64,000 bases of DNA from Stomoxys calcitrans (GCF_963082655.1 NC_081555.1:24479291-24543290), one strand, 5' to 3'; counted from the stretch's first letter, positions 35,136 to 46,064 are shown. The notes: generated by a model not told the origin, from the letters alone. Program-made: numbers and translations.

Positions 35136-36886
35136 CACAGTGGGCCAAATGGCAAAAAAATTGGAAATAAGTCTACAACTTTTTATCTGTTGATTTTAGC
35201 CATACAAAATGTTCTAGACATTTGTAGAGGAGGACATAGGCTTTCAGAAAAGTGCTGTTGTTGGTCCATATCTTTAATACAGGGTGAGCTACAGGGTGTC
35301 AAAGTTGACCACTTTTGACTTCTCCAAGCTTCTGGGGGCCATAACTTTTGATCTACTCAACCGATTTACATGATTTAGGACTCTAGAGAAAGAGCTTGAC
35401 AAGATCTAAAAAACTTATGCATAAAGTACCATGCCATCGTGTACTGTTAAGGAGTTATGAATTGTTTAATTTTAAAATATGAAAATTTGGCCTTGGTTTT
35501 TTTCAGTGTTTTTTAAATAACTCCGTCAATTTTAAAGCTATAGACTTCATACTTCACACAAATTATGCCAGCATATGTGTGCATAAAATACAAAAGGAAT
35601 CACGTGAATATCTTTGGCGGTTTAAAAATGGCATCGTTTTCAATATGAAAAATATTTTTTTTGTCAAAAAATTGCAAAATTTTTCAAAAAAGATACTCCC
35701 ATTTCCTTTAAGTTTTCGCAAACTTTGGCCATCAAAGCATTATCATTTCTTTCCATTTTCACAAAGTCGAGGTATTAAGAAAAGTTTTAAGTGCTAATTT
35801 GGCTAATTTCGATATCAAACAACACCGTTATCTTAAGACCAAAATGGCCAATTTTTTTACTAAACTTCAAAAGTTTCTCACTGGAAAAAAAGTTCCACGG
35901 GGATTTTTTCGCTTTTTTTGAACTTAAATGAAAGCTTAAAATGTTCCCAACATTTTAAGGTATGTCTCGCCATATCCTAGCCATAAATGAGATCGTAGCG
36001 ATCAAAATACTGAAAAAAGTCAATTTTCAAGTAGTGCTATATTCATTGCTAAAAAACAAGTATTACGTCACATTTTATTGCAAAGATGTTAAATAAACTT
36101 TTATTTGGTAACACTTCTTCTACAAAACACAAAAAGAATCATGGAAATATCTCTATTCTATTCCATTTTATGGAACCGGCAATAAAAAAGTCAATTTTTC
36201 AAAAAAGTCGAATTTCCCAAATTTTGTTTTTGTTGTCCTAATTGCACATGACACACTATAGCCATATTTACGCAACATACCTTATCGTAAAGGAAATTTT
36301 CATACCTTTCCAACGATGTATAAAACATTTCTCAACTCGGATTCTATCTACTCTAAAATTCATTTACACTTCATTAAACTCTATATAAAAATGTCTATTT
36401 GTGAAATGGAACCTTATATGGGGCCTACACTAAAACATTGATAGATTTGCCCAGGGTTTACAATACAAATGTGTTAGAATAAAAAAAGGTCTCCTGCCAA
36501 AGTTTAAAAAAATTGGAATAAAAATATGTGTTTTAGAGCGAAAACACTTCGCATCGGCGTGCGTTTATATGTATATTAGCTACTCCCAAAATAAAAAAGC
36601 ATTTTAGTTTTGTATTATTTGATTTTATTCTCTACCAAATAATCTAAGGTATCAAAATTTAAAAGCTCTTTAATTTGAATGGCATCGGGATCGTCCTTAT
36701 CTATATCGTCACATATTTTTGGTAGCCATTTAGTTCTGATGCTGTATAGTACCGGATCAGACGATAACAATAAATATTGAAGTAAATCATAATTTTGGTT
36801 AAATTTGGTGCTCTTTCGGGTATTGAAAAGCCGGAACTGTTTAACATCTCTATTACGGGATTCCTGAGCTTCTTCTGTAAGTTCTC
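35136..36886 (+). repeat. Left arm of Transib palindrome
   Basis: 1,751-bp inverted repeat partner of 37178-38928. The outer 1.48 kb is non-coding. The 72-codon frame at 35579-35797 appears again at 38267-38485 only because of the palindrome and has no motif. Confidence 0.85.
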
Positions 36887-37177
36887 CTAACGGAAGTATG
36901 TTGTATTCCACAATTTCCTTGCCATGATGTAAGACTTTATGTACTGTCGGTGTTAAAGCTTTCCACGAATATAAATCAGATAAAATGTTTTTTGTGTCAT
37001 TACTATAAGCTTCAAATTTGGTTGAATTTATCATCTTTTTGCTATTGATTACAGCCAAAATCACTTTGAATCGTCTTAGCAAGTGTTCATCAAGACCGGT
37101 TATTTTAGATGTCGATACGGGGTCCTCAAAAAACCGCCTTGCCGAGTTGCCATCATTTGTGCTTCCGTATCCGTAAA
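36615..37177 (-). pseudogene. C-terminal fragment of Transib (RAG1-like) transposase
   Basis: Minus strand, about 186 codons open to a stop at 36615-36617, with no start of its own. From 37172 it reads a Gly/Asn/Arg-Arg-Phe-rich block (STNDGNSARRFF), a hydrophobic ITGLDEHLLRRF segment, then VHKVLHHG, and LTEEAQESRNRDVKQFR followed by TRKSTKF. I compare this last block with the SEGNE...FRRFRK segment of RAG1 that carries the final catalytic Glu; it is the typical Transib form. Family members are several times longer, so the N-terminal domain and the two catalytic Asp are missing. The reading frame runs from the left arm into the unique centre and is cut at 37178 by the inverted arm. Confidence 0.75.
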
Positions 37178-38928
37178 GAGAACTTACAGAAGAAGCTCAG
37201 GAATCCCGTAATAGAGATGTTAAACAGTTCCGGCTTTTCAATACCCGAAAGAGCACCAAATTTAACCAAAATTATGATTTACTTCAATATTTATTGTTAT
37301 CGTCTGATCCGGTACTATACAGCATCAGAACTAAATGGCTACCAAAAATATGTGACGATATAGATAAGGACGATCCCGATGCCATTCAAATTAAAGAGCT
37401 TTTAAATTTTGATACCTTAGATTATTTGGTAGAGAATAAAATCAAATAATACAAAACTAAAATGCTTTTTTATTTTGGGAGTAGCTAATATACATATAAA
37501 CGCACGCCGATGCGAAGTGTTTTCGCTCTAAAACACATATTTTTATTCCAATTTTTTTAAACTTTGGCAGGAGACCTTTTTTTATTCTAACACATTTGTA
37601 TTGTAAACCCTGGGCAAATCTATCAATGTTTTAGTGTAGGCCCCATATAAGGTTCCATTTCACAAATAGACATTTTTATATAGAGTTTAATGAAGTGTAA
37701 ATGAATTTTAGAGTAGATAGAATCCGAGTTGAGAAATGTTTTATACATCGTTGGAAAGGTATGAAAATTTCCTTTACGATAAGGTATGTTGCGTAAATAT
37801 GGCTATAGTGTGTCATGTGCAATTAGGACAACAAAAACAAAATTTGGGAAATTCGACTTTTTTGAAAAATTGACTTTTTTATTGCCGGTTCCATAAAATG
37901 GAATAGAATAGAGATATTTCCATGATTCTTTTTGTGTTTTGTAGAAGAAGTGTTACCAAATAAAAGTTTATTTAACATCTTTGCAATAAAATGTGACGTA
38001 ATACTTGTTTTTTAGCAATGAATATAGCACTACTTGAAAATTGACTTTTTTCAGTATTTTGATCGCTACGATCTCATTTATGGCTAGGATATGGCGAGAC
38101 ATACCTTAAAATGTTGGGAACATTTTAAGCTTTCATTTAAGTTCAAAAAAAGCGAAAAAATCCCCGTGGAACTTTTTTTCCAGTGAGAAACTTTTGAAGT
38201 TTAGTAAAAAAATTGGCCATTTTGGTCTTAAGATAACGGTGTTGTTTGATATCGAAATTAGCCAAATTAGCACTTAAAACTTTTCTTAATACCTCGACTT
38301 TGTGAAAATGGAAAGAAATGATAATGCTTTGATGGCCAAAGTTTGCGAAAACTTAAAGGAAATGGGAGTATCTTTTTTGAAAAATTTTGCAATTTTTTGA
38401 CAAAAAAAATATTTTTCATATTGAAAACGATGCCATTTTTAAACCGCCAAAGATATTCACGTGATTCCTTTTGTATTTTATGCACACATATGCTGGCATA
38501 ATTTGTGTGAAGTATGAAGTTTATAGCTTTAAAATTGACGGAGTTATTTAAAAAACACTGAAAAAAACCAAGGCCAAATTTTCATATTTTAAAATTAAAC
38601 AATTCATAACTCCTTAACAGTACACGATGGCATGGTACTTTATGCATAAGTTTTTTAGATCTTGTCAAGCTCTTTCTCTAGAGTCCTAAATCATGTAAAT
38701 CGGTTGAGTAGATCAAAAGTTATGGCCCCCAGAAGCTTGGAGAAGTCAAAAGTGGTCAACTTTGACACCCTGTAGCTCACCCTGTATTAAAGATATGGAC
38801 CAACAACAGCACTTTTCTGAAAGCCTATGTCCTCCTCTACAAATGTCTAGAACATTTTGTATGGCTAAAATCAACAGATAAAAAGTTGTAGACTTATTTC
38901 CAATTTTTTTGCCATTTGGCCCACTGTG
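37178..38928 (-). repeat. Right arm of Transib palindrome
   Basis: Inverted copy of 35136-36886. The inner junction lies in the word GAGAAC, with a short nearby similarity (cttccgt) that may have guided the rearrangement. Confidence 0.85.
37180..37449 (+). pseudogene. Inverted duplicate of transposase C-terminus
   Basis: Plus-strand copy of the last ~89 codons of the fragment on the other strand (from ELTEEAQE to the stop TAA at 37447-37449). No upstream coding sequence; a by-product of the palindrome. Confidence 0.75.
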
Positions 38929-38933
38929 CGCCG
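38929..38933. other. Right target-site duplication (CGCCG)
   Basis: Matches 35131-35135. The following 'ccactttgaaatgacattat' resumes the interrupted satellite unit (compare about 33650 onward). Confidence 0.8.
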
Positions 38934-39075
38934 CCACTTTGAAATGACATTATTTGTCCTTCGCTATCAGGGTCTGTCATTTCGTTGAAGAAAACAACAG
39001 TTATGAAAACTTGTCACCATCCTATCAAGGAATGACTTAATGAATTGGCGCCCAACGTGTGAGTATTAAAGTTCA
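38934..39075 (+). repeat. Satellite unit resumed after Transib
   Basis: Parallels 33650-33800: 'gaaatgacattatttgtcct', 'gggtctgtcatttcgttga', then TTGGCGCCCAACGTGTGA at about 39044. Confidence 0.7.
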
Positions 39076-40490
39076 GGCTCCTGCCATGGGAAATTTTGTA
39101 ACTTTCAATAAAAAATTCTCTCTCTTCTTTCTTGGTTCAACTTTTTTACATATATTTGATTGATTTGCCCCAATTAAAAAAAAACCTGAATTCCTCTATT
39201 ATTATATTAATATATAACCCAATTAATTTGTTAACCAAGTCACTGTAATTTAAAAACATAAAAACAAGTCAAAAACAACTTGGTAAACACTTCTTCTTCT
39301 TTTTTTCCTGTTGGCAAAACAAAAACATAATTAATACCAACTCAACTCAGAAGTTCAAAAACTTTCGCAAAACCTCTACAAAAAAAAAGATGAGACACAA
39401 ACAAGCGGCCAGACATAGCCAAGAAACCAGATTGTCTTAAGGTTAAACATAACATGCCAATTTTTTGCGCAATTTTAAAGTTTTACTTTTATTAAAAAGC
39501 TGATTTCAGCCATAGCTCAACTGATTTGCATGGCAAACACAAAACGCTGAAGAAAACAAAAAAAAACCAAGACAGAGTTGCATGCTTTTCCTGTGTTTAA
39601 ATTTTTGATAAATCAAAGGGAAAAAGACAAACAAACCCAGAAAAACGTTGTTTTTGCAAACTTTTTTGTTTTTGTAAAAGACGGACAACAAGAGGAAAGG
39701 TAACCCACCAAAAAAATATCTGCCAAGTGGAAATGAAGTAAACAAAAGACTGAGTAAGCCAACAATTCAACCACTCCAATAGCTACAACGTCCACCAAGT
39801 ATTGTCGAAACATTTCAATAACAAAAACCCAACCCAATAACCGGCAAATTTTAAAATTTTATGACTAATTTAACATAGATTTTTTTCATAAGTTTTTACT
39901 CTTTCTTTCTTTGCTTTTCTTTAAGGATTGTTGTGTTTTGTGCTATTTTTTTGGTGGTATAAACATATGGCGGGATTTCTTAAATGGGTTTTGCTTTTGA
40001 TTGTTTTGCTTTTTTTGTTTTGCTTTTGATAAAAAATTTATGAATAGTGTCTTATATTCAAGCAATAGTTATGAGACATAAAGTTTATGACAGTACATTA
40101 GAATTTTAAGTACATAATTTAGTTGAATGTATTTTTCTAGTGTATGAGGCAAGGCTGGACTTTAATGGCCCAAAACAAGTTGAATGCTTATGCAAAATTT
40201 TAATGTTTACCAATTTTATGTATGGAGCACGAAGCTGTTAAGAATTTTATTTGTTTTGTTTCTTTGTCATTATGAGAACCAAATTTGTAAAAAAAAAGCA
40301 GATAACAAGAGATATAGTTGGTAAGTTAAGACAAGAACTTAAAGTCCACTTAGAATCTCTTTGGGAATGGGTATCTCTTCTAGGCTAGCAATCTCTTTAT
40401 ACTTTCCAATTTCAAAGTTTTACCACAGCTATGTTTATTTAGCCACAACAAACAAATGTTCGGCATGCAAGTGCTTAAACTATACATTTT
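39076..40490. other. AT-rich non-coding DNA
   Basis: Overlapping frames at 39506-39837 on minus have no motif. No array or terminus seen. Confidence 0.4.
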
Positions 40491-40494
40491 TACA

Positions 40495-41620
40495 TTGTCT
40501 TCACGTTGGGCGCCAGTTAACAAATATTTACTCTGAAGTCAACAATGTCTTGCATAATAAAATCTTTCAGCCTATGTAAGAATATGCTGATACTCATTTC
40601 AATTGGGAATTAAAAAAAATTCAATGTCGTTTGTAAAAAAAAACGGTATATTTTGTATTTGTATCTTTTGTTTCATCTGTTGACGCTATCATTATTCACG
40701 TTTATAATTTCGCAGAAGTTTAACAAATAAGCTCCTATACTCTTTTTATGCTTTCCTTAAATACAATGATGAGTTTTTGCGAAATGAAAAAAACACGTGG
40801 GCAATAGTTTATTTTATTATCTTGTGGTTTCATCTGTTGACGCCGTTATTTGAAATTATAATCCCTAGACGATTCCTTTCAGAATTTTCCATTTACCAAA
40901 AAAAATCATTGATATTCATTGAGAGCATAAATAATTTGGTGAGGGTTGGTTGAAAAAGAAGCTAACAGTTTATGGTTCTGTTGTTTCATCTGTTGACGCT
41001 ATCAATATGCAGTGTCATAATATCACAGAAGTTTAAACAAATAAGCTCTTTTCATGCTATAAATATCATGATGCTTGTTGCGCTAAGTAAAAAAAAAACA
41101 AGTGGATAATATTTTAGTTTAATATTCTGTGGTTTCATCTGTTGACGCCGTCTTTTTAAAGTGTCATCTGTAGGCGCAGCCTTATAGAATTTTCTTTCAC
41201 AAAAAAAATTACTCATATTAATTGAGAGCACAAATAATTTGGTCAGTTTTGGTTAAAAACAAGGTAACAGGTATTTTGTTGTTTCATCTGTTGACGCCGA
41301 TATTTTAAAGTGTCACATTTCCGAGAGGTTTAAGCAAACAAACTACTATATTTCCGGCAGTATAAGTTTGAAAACTCAATTTTGACGCCATCATTTGGAA
41401 GTGTAACATTCAGATATTCCCTTTCAGAATTTTCGTTAGGCAAGAGAAATTGGCTCGTACTCATTAGGAGTATAAATAATATGGCACAGTTTGGCTAAAA
41501 ATGTTGGTAACTGTTTATTATTTTGTATTACTATGTGATGTTTATAACCATATTTTTGACACAAGGGTACCCATGGAACATGTGAAACATTTTGGGCGCC
41601 CAACGCGGAGTTTTTTAATG
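40495..41620. repeat. Satellite block with CATCTGTTGACGCC motif
   Basis: A reverse ACGTTGGGCGCCA motif at about 40502, then five copies of 'gtttcatctgttgacgc' at about 40670, 40827, 40981, 41131 and 41279 (period ~150 bp). The first four alternate 'gctatc' and 'gccgt' after the motif, suggesting a dimeric unit. A forward variant GGGCGCCCAACGCG closes the block near 41594. Confidence 0.75.
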
Positions 41621-41629
41621 AAAAAATCA

Positions 41630-42110
41630 AGGATTATCCCTTTTTATATCTATTGTTGTAGTAATTAGTTGGCCTATTGGTTATCAAAGGGTCTCCCGGG
41701 TCAACACAAAGGGCGACTACATTTTCGGACCGTATTGCGCTGATGAAACACCAAAACACCAGACAGAAGGAGACCGGACTACGTCCGTCTTTAATAGCAA
41801 CATTGGAAACACCGAGATCCTCGGTGTCCACCGTGGGGGCGACACTGTCACAGATAAGGCTGATGAGCCGTGCAGATAGCCTCGGCAGGAGTTCATATTG
41901 AGGATGAGGTTCCCCGAAGGCCAAGCACTAGCAAAGTCCAAAAAGGCTCTAAGAAGTATGAGTCAGGCCAAGGTACATAGAGGTACAGCAGCAAGGGCGT
42001 CCAAAACGGAATCTCTGAACTAGAGAATTGGAAGACAGATGAGTCGGAAAGAGGAGCTAGCAGGGTAAATTTTATTCATTCTTCATTTCAAAAATTTTAT
42101 TCATTTGCAA
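41630..42110 (+). other. Possible retroelement fragment
   Basis: Less AT-rich than its surroundings, with a plus frame (41677-41901, then a frame change to ~42030) that is Ser/Arg/Lys-rich. The style resembles the polar N-terminal ORF of insect LINEs, but no diagnostic motif (for example CCHC) is present. Unclassified. Confidence 0.25.
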
Positions 42111-42543
42111 GTCATCCAGACCCTAATAAGTATATGTAATCTTGATCAGCGTAAAAATCTAAGACGATCTAGCCATGTCCTTCCGCCTTTCTGTTGAAAT
42201 CACGCTACTGTCTTTAAAAATAGAGATATTGAGCTGAAACTTTGCACATACATATATATCGGACTATATCTTCATATAGCCCCCATATAGACCGATCCGC
42301 CGACTTAGGGTCTTAGGCCTATTATAGCCACATTTATTATCCAATTTTGCTGAAGTTTGGGACAGTGAGTTATGTAAGGCCCTTCGACATCTTTCTTTAA
42401 TTTGGCCCAGATCGGTCTAGATTTGGATATAAAGGGTGATTTTCTGAGGTTAGGATTTTCATGCATTAGTATTTGACAGATCACGTGGGATTTCAGACAT
42501 GGTGTCAAAGAGAAAGATGCTCAGTATGCTTTGACATTTCATC

Positions 42544-42640
42544 ATGAATAGACTTACTAACGAGCAACGCTTGCAAATCATTGAATTTTATTACCAAAAT
42601 CAGTGTTCGGTTCGAAATGTGTTCATTCACCGTAACGTTG
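42544..42640 (+). pseudogene. Transposase N-terminus, inverted copy
   Basis: Begins MNRLTNEQRLQIIEFYY and QNQCSVRNVF, an N-terminal helix-turn-helix of Tc1/mariner type. The same sequence is encoded on minus at 42924-42843. The arm ends near 42625, after which the frame runs into unrelated antisense sequence. Confidence 0.7.
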
Positions 42641-42842
42641 CGTCCAACAGCATCTTTGAAAAAATACGGTCCAATGATTCCACCAGCGTACAAACCACAC
42701 CAAACAGTGCATTTTTCGGGATGCATGGGCAGTTCTTGAACGGCTTCTGGTTGCTCTTCACTCCAAATGCGGCAATTTTGCTTATTTACGTAGCCATTCA
42801 ACCAGAAATGAGCCTCATCGCTGAACAAAATTTGTCAAAATT
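42626..42842 (-). pseudogene. Internal fragment of Tc1/mariner transposase
   Basis: Minus strand: FSDEAHFWLNGYVNKQNC (second catalytic Asp context), followed by CTVWCGLYAGGIIGPYFF. It is joined to the N-terminal segment by a deletion and to inverted N-terminal sequence on the other side. The third catalytic residue is missing, so no activity is expected. Confidence 0.75.
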
Positions 42843-44423
42843 TGAACACATTTCGAACCGAACACTGATTTTGGTAATAAAATTCAATGATTTGCAAGCG
42901 TTGCTCGTTAGTAAGTCTATTCATGATGAAATGTCAAAGCATACTGAGCATCTTTCTCTTTGACACCATGTCCGAAATCCCACGTGATCTGTCAAATACT
43001 AATGCATGAAAATCCTAACCTCAAAAAAATCACCCTTTAGCTGCCATATAGACCGATCTCTCCATTTAAGGTCTTCCGCCCATAAAAGAAGCATTTATTG
43101 TCCCATTTTGCCAAAATTTGGGACAGTAAGTTGTGTTATACCCTTCGACATTCTTCTTCAATTTGACCCAGATCGGTTCAGATTTGGATAAAGCTACCAT
43201 ATAGACCGATCTCTCGATGTAAGGCTTTGGGCCCATAAAAGGCGCATTTATTGTCCGTTATCGCCGAAATTTGGGACAGTGAGTTAAATTAAGCCCCTCG
43301 ACATACTTCTGCAATATGCCACAGATCGGTCCAAATTTGGATATAGCTGCCACAAAGACCGATCTCTCGATTTAAGGTTTTGATCCCATAAAAGGCGTAT
43401 TTATTGCCCGATGTCGCCGAAATTTGGGACAGAGAGTTGTGTAAGGACCTTCGACATCCTTCTTCAATTTGGCCCAGATCGGTCTAGATTTGGATATAGC
43501 TGCCATATAGACCGGTCTCTGGATTTAAGGCTTTGGTCCCATAAAAGGCGCATTTATTGTTCGATGTCGCCGAAATTTAGGACAGTGAGTTTAGTTAAGC
43601 CCCTCGACATATTTCTGCAATTTGGCCTGGATCGATCAAGATTTGCATATAGCTGCCATATAGACCGATCTCTCGATTTAAGGTTTTGAGCCCATAAAAG
43701 CCGCACTTATTGTCCGATTTTGCCAAAATTTGGGACAGTGAGTTGTGTTGAACCCTTCGACATTTTTCTTCAATTTGGCTCAGATCGGTCCAGATTTGTA
43801 TATCGCTGCCATATAGACCGTTCTCTCGGTTTAAGGTTTTGGGGCCATAAAAGGCGCATTTATTTTCCGATTTCGCCGAAATTTGGGACAGTGAGTTGTG
43901 TTAGATTCTTCGACACTTTTCTTTAATTTGGCTCAGATCGGTATATATTTGGATATAGCTGACATATAGACCCATCTCTCGATTTAAGGTTTTAGGGCCA
44001 TAAAAGGCGCATTTATTGTCCGATGTCGCCGAAATTTGGGACAGTGAGTTTTGTTAGGACCTTCGACATCCTTCTTCAATTTGGCTCAGATCGGTCCAGA
44101 TTTGTATATAGCTGCCATATAGACCGTTCTCTCGATTTAAGGTTTTGGGGCCATAAAAGGCGCAATTATAATCCAATTCCACTAAAATTTGGTTCAGATC
44201 GGTTTATTTTTAGATATAGCTACTAAAAAGATCAAGATTATACACAATTGAACTTGTATTAATTAGTATTTGGTCCAAATCAGAACATATTTCGATATAG
44301 CTGCTATGGGGCATAAGGTATGCAGTTTTCACCGGATTTTGACGAAAGGTGGTTTACATATATACCCGACGTGGTGGGTATCCAAAGTTCGGCCCGGCCG
44401 AACTTAATGCCTTTTTACTTGTT

Positions 44424-46060
44424 TTGTATTTAATTTGGAATAAAAATGGGCTTAAAATTTCTTACCACCTTTCTTGCGTTCACAGTTTTTCCCTCTTTCA
44501 CTTGATTGTGTTGTGGAATTTTGTCTTCTCCATTGTCACCATCACAATTTCACACCATAAATCAACTAATTTGTCATAGTTTAAATAAATAATTGTCATA
44601 TGTACAATGTTAACCTCAAAATACTTGGGGAACATCTGCCTTTTGCAAAAGGAATTTCAACTATAAGAAATGATGATCATAGTAATTTCAACACATAGTT
44701 TTCCCAGCTTCAAAACCCTAAGACAACATCTAAGTCATGCTGAGGGAATGGATAATGACTGGCAGTGAAATAACTTCCTGTTCCGTTCAGCATCAAAGGG
44801 GAAATGATGCAGCACTTTAAAAACTTTATGTACAACTAACGGAATGTTCAATGACAAACTATGACAAGAACAGATGACAGCATGTCTTTTTTTTTTTGAT
44901 TTGGTTGACCAAAAATGGTTAATAAACAAAATCTTTGGTATTTATTTTTAGCAAAATCAAATTGAAAAAAATTATGTTGTGATTTAAGTTTGTCCATTCA
45001 ATAAACAAAATCAAGTTTATGCTATTGGTATGCTAATGAAGCCGGCGTGATGCGGCTTTTAACTGATTGATCTTGGGCTACGGTGCTTACAGTTGCTGCC
45101 GCTGTTGTTTATGAAATACTCCTTCACCTTAGGATCGTAAAAGAAATCTGGGTGTTGTTTTGAAAATTTGCCAAAAGTAGCTGGCGATGAGAGTTCGAAA
45201 CCATAGCAGCAGCAGCAACTACCGCCATCAGCACTATCACCAATTGTGAAGTTTAAACAGGTTGTAAACTAGGTTGGAGCTTCTGCCTGTTTAAAGCAGA
45301 TCAGCGACGTCATCTCAATGACTGACTGACTGAATGACTGCCTGCCAAGCTAAGCGCAACCACACCTAAATAAACATACCGCAGCAGCATCAGCTCCACA
45401 ACAAATGTGAACTCTTCTTTTCTTTGAATTTCTTTTGTTTTCCCTCCCCAACAAAGATTGTGGTCCATGTTGTATCTGCCCCAACCGTAGAGCAGTAGGC
45501 AGGCATAGACTGAAGTGTGTCTGCATGTGTATAGTTTGCAGCAAACAAGTGGCCCACCAGCCTCATGCAGCTGTTCCACTTTTGTACTTTTAACCATTGC
45601 CCCATAGACAGTGGGTGAAATAATCTCTTTATAATAAGGGAAACAAATCAATTGGTAATACCTTATTACAAAGCGTGCGAGTACTTGCAGAGGAGTTAGG
45701 CAGTTGGGCAATCATTTACCTCAAAGAGGTTAACAATTTTATGATTGATTCAATTTTGTAATCAAATGATTTAGTTATTCATGCTTTCAGCAATAAACGC
45801 ACAAATAATTAAGGGTTCAAAAACATGATATATGCAGTCACATTAGCCATGTAGCCGCACAATATGATCAGCTTTTATGTTCCACCACAAGACCTCAATG
45901 CATAATGGCCAAGAGTTTAGTGGCCATGCTTATTGGGTCAAAAGCCTTTTCAAATTTTAAGGGCATTAAAACCTAATACAAATGTGGATTCAAAAAAAAT
46001 ACGAGAAATAATGAAGTTCCTTGTTGAATTTTAGGTGGGCAAACCTTTATTTCAACGAAA
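44424..46060. other. Non-coding, apparently single-copy DNA
   Basis: No supported gene. A minus frame of 133 codons at 45310-45711 lacks motifs. CAG/GCA-like runs near 45090 and 45205-45225 and a 'tgactgactgactg' microsatellite near 45318 are present. Confidence 0.4.
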
Positions 46061-46064
46061 TGCG

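Larger units (their letters stand above)
35136..38928. mobile_element. Palindromic Transib-type transposon derivative (3,793 bp)
   Basis: Both ends are CACAGTGGGCCAAATGGC (inverted), flanked by CGCCG. Arms 35136-36886 and 37178-38928 (1,751 bp each) are inverted copies with no indel: every matched position pair I checked sums to 74064, and sequence looks identical. The 291-bp centre plus left arm encode a C-terminal transposase fragment on minus; the right arm repeats the last ~90 codons on plus. Both ends therefore derive from the transposase 3' side, with the 5' end and most of the gene lost. The copy is non-autonomous but keeps two identical termini. Confidence 0.85.
42432..43037 (-). mobile_element. 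Folded-back Tc1/mariner element (606 bp)
   Basis: Ends AAGGGTGATTTT, flanked by TA (42430-42431 and 43038-43039); removing it restores the mini-me word 'ggatatagctgcc'. The two arms, 42432-42625 and 42843-43037, are inverted copies (one indel) holding the terminal repeat plus the transposase N-terminus. The 217-bp centre carries, on minus, an internal transposase piece. The copy has two 5' ends and no 3' end. Tc1/mariner assignment rests on the TA target and the catalytic-region motif. Confidence 0.85.
42118..44423 (+). mobile_element. mini-me type element with 153-bp internal array
   Basis: The left end is truncated near 'aagtatatgtaatcttgatc', followed by the core 'gacgatctagccatgtcc' and a short (GTCY)n-like run. 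The body is a tandem array of a ~153-bp unit with 'ccatatagaccgatctctcg', 'aaaggcgcatttattg' and 'gccgaaatttgggacag', about eight to nine copies. It ends 'ttcggcccggccgaactta..ctttttacttg'. Because 153 is a multiple of 3, units stay open in one frame and give repetitive pseudo-proteins. The same subfamily occurs at 61784-63349 (minus). A mariner copy splits one unit at 42432. Confidence 0.75.

Noticed and set aside
35579..35797. 72-codon ORF repeated at 38267-38485
   Set aside because: Duplicated only because of the palindrome; AT-rich, no motif, in the non-coding part of the Transib arm.
41634..41924. 96-codon minus ORF and overlapping plus ORF
   Set aside because: Overlapping frames on both strands without motifs; kept only as an unclassified possible retroelement fragment.
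43006..44226. Several plus-strand ORFs with repeated 'FGTVSCV' and 'CHIDRSLDLRF' segments
   Set aside because: The repeat period is 153 bp, a multiple of three, so the mini-me internal array stays open. The same peptides appear in 61967-62997 on minus.
45310..45711. 133-codon minus-strand ORF
   Set aside because: No domain, several overlapping frames on the same strand, no splice or promoter context that I can support.
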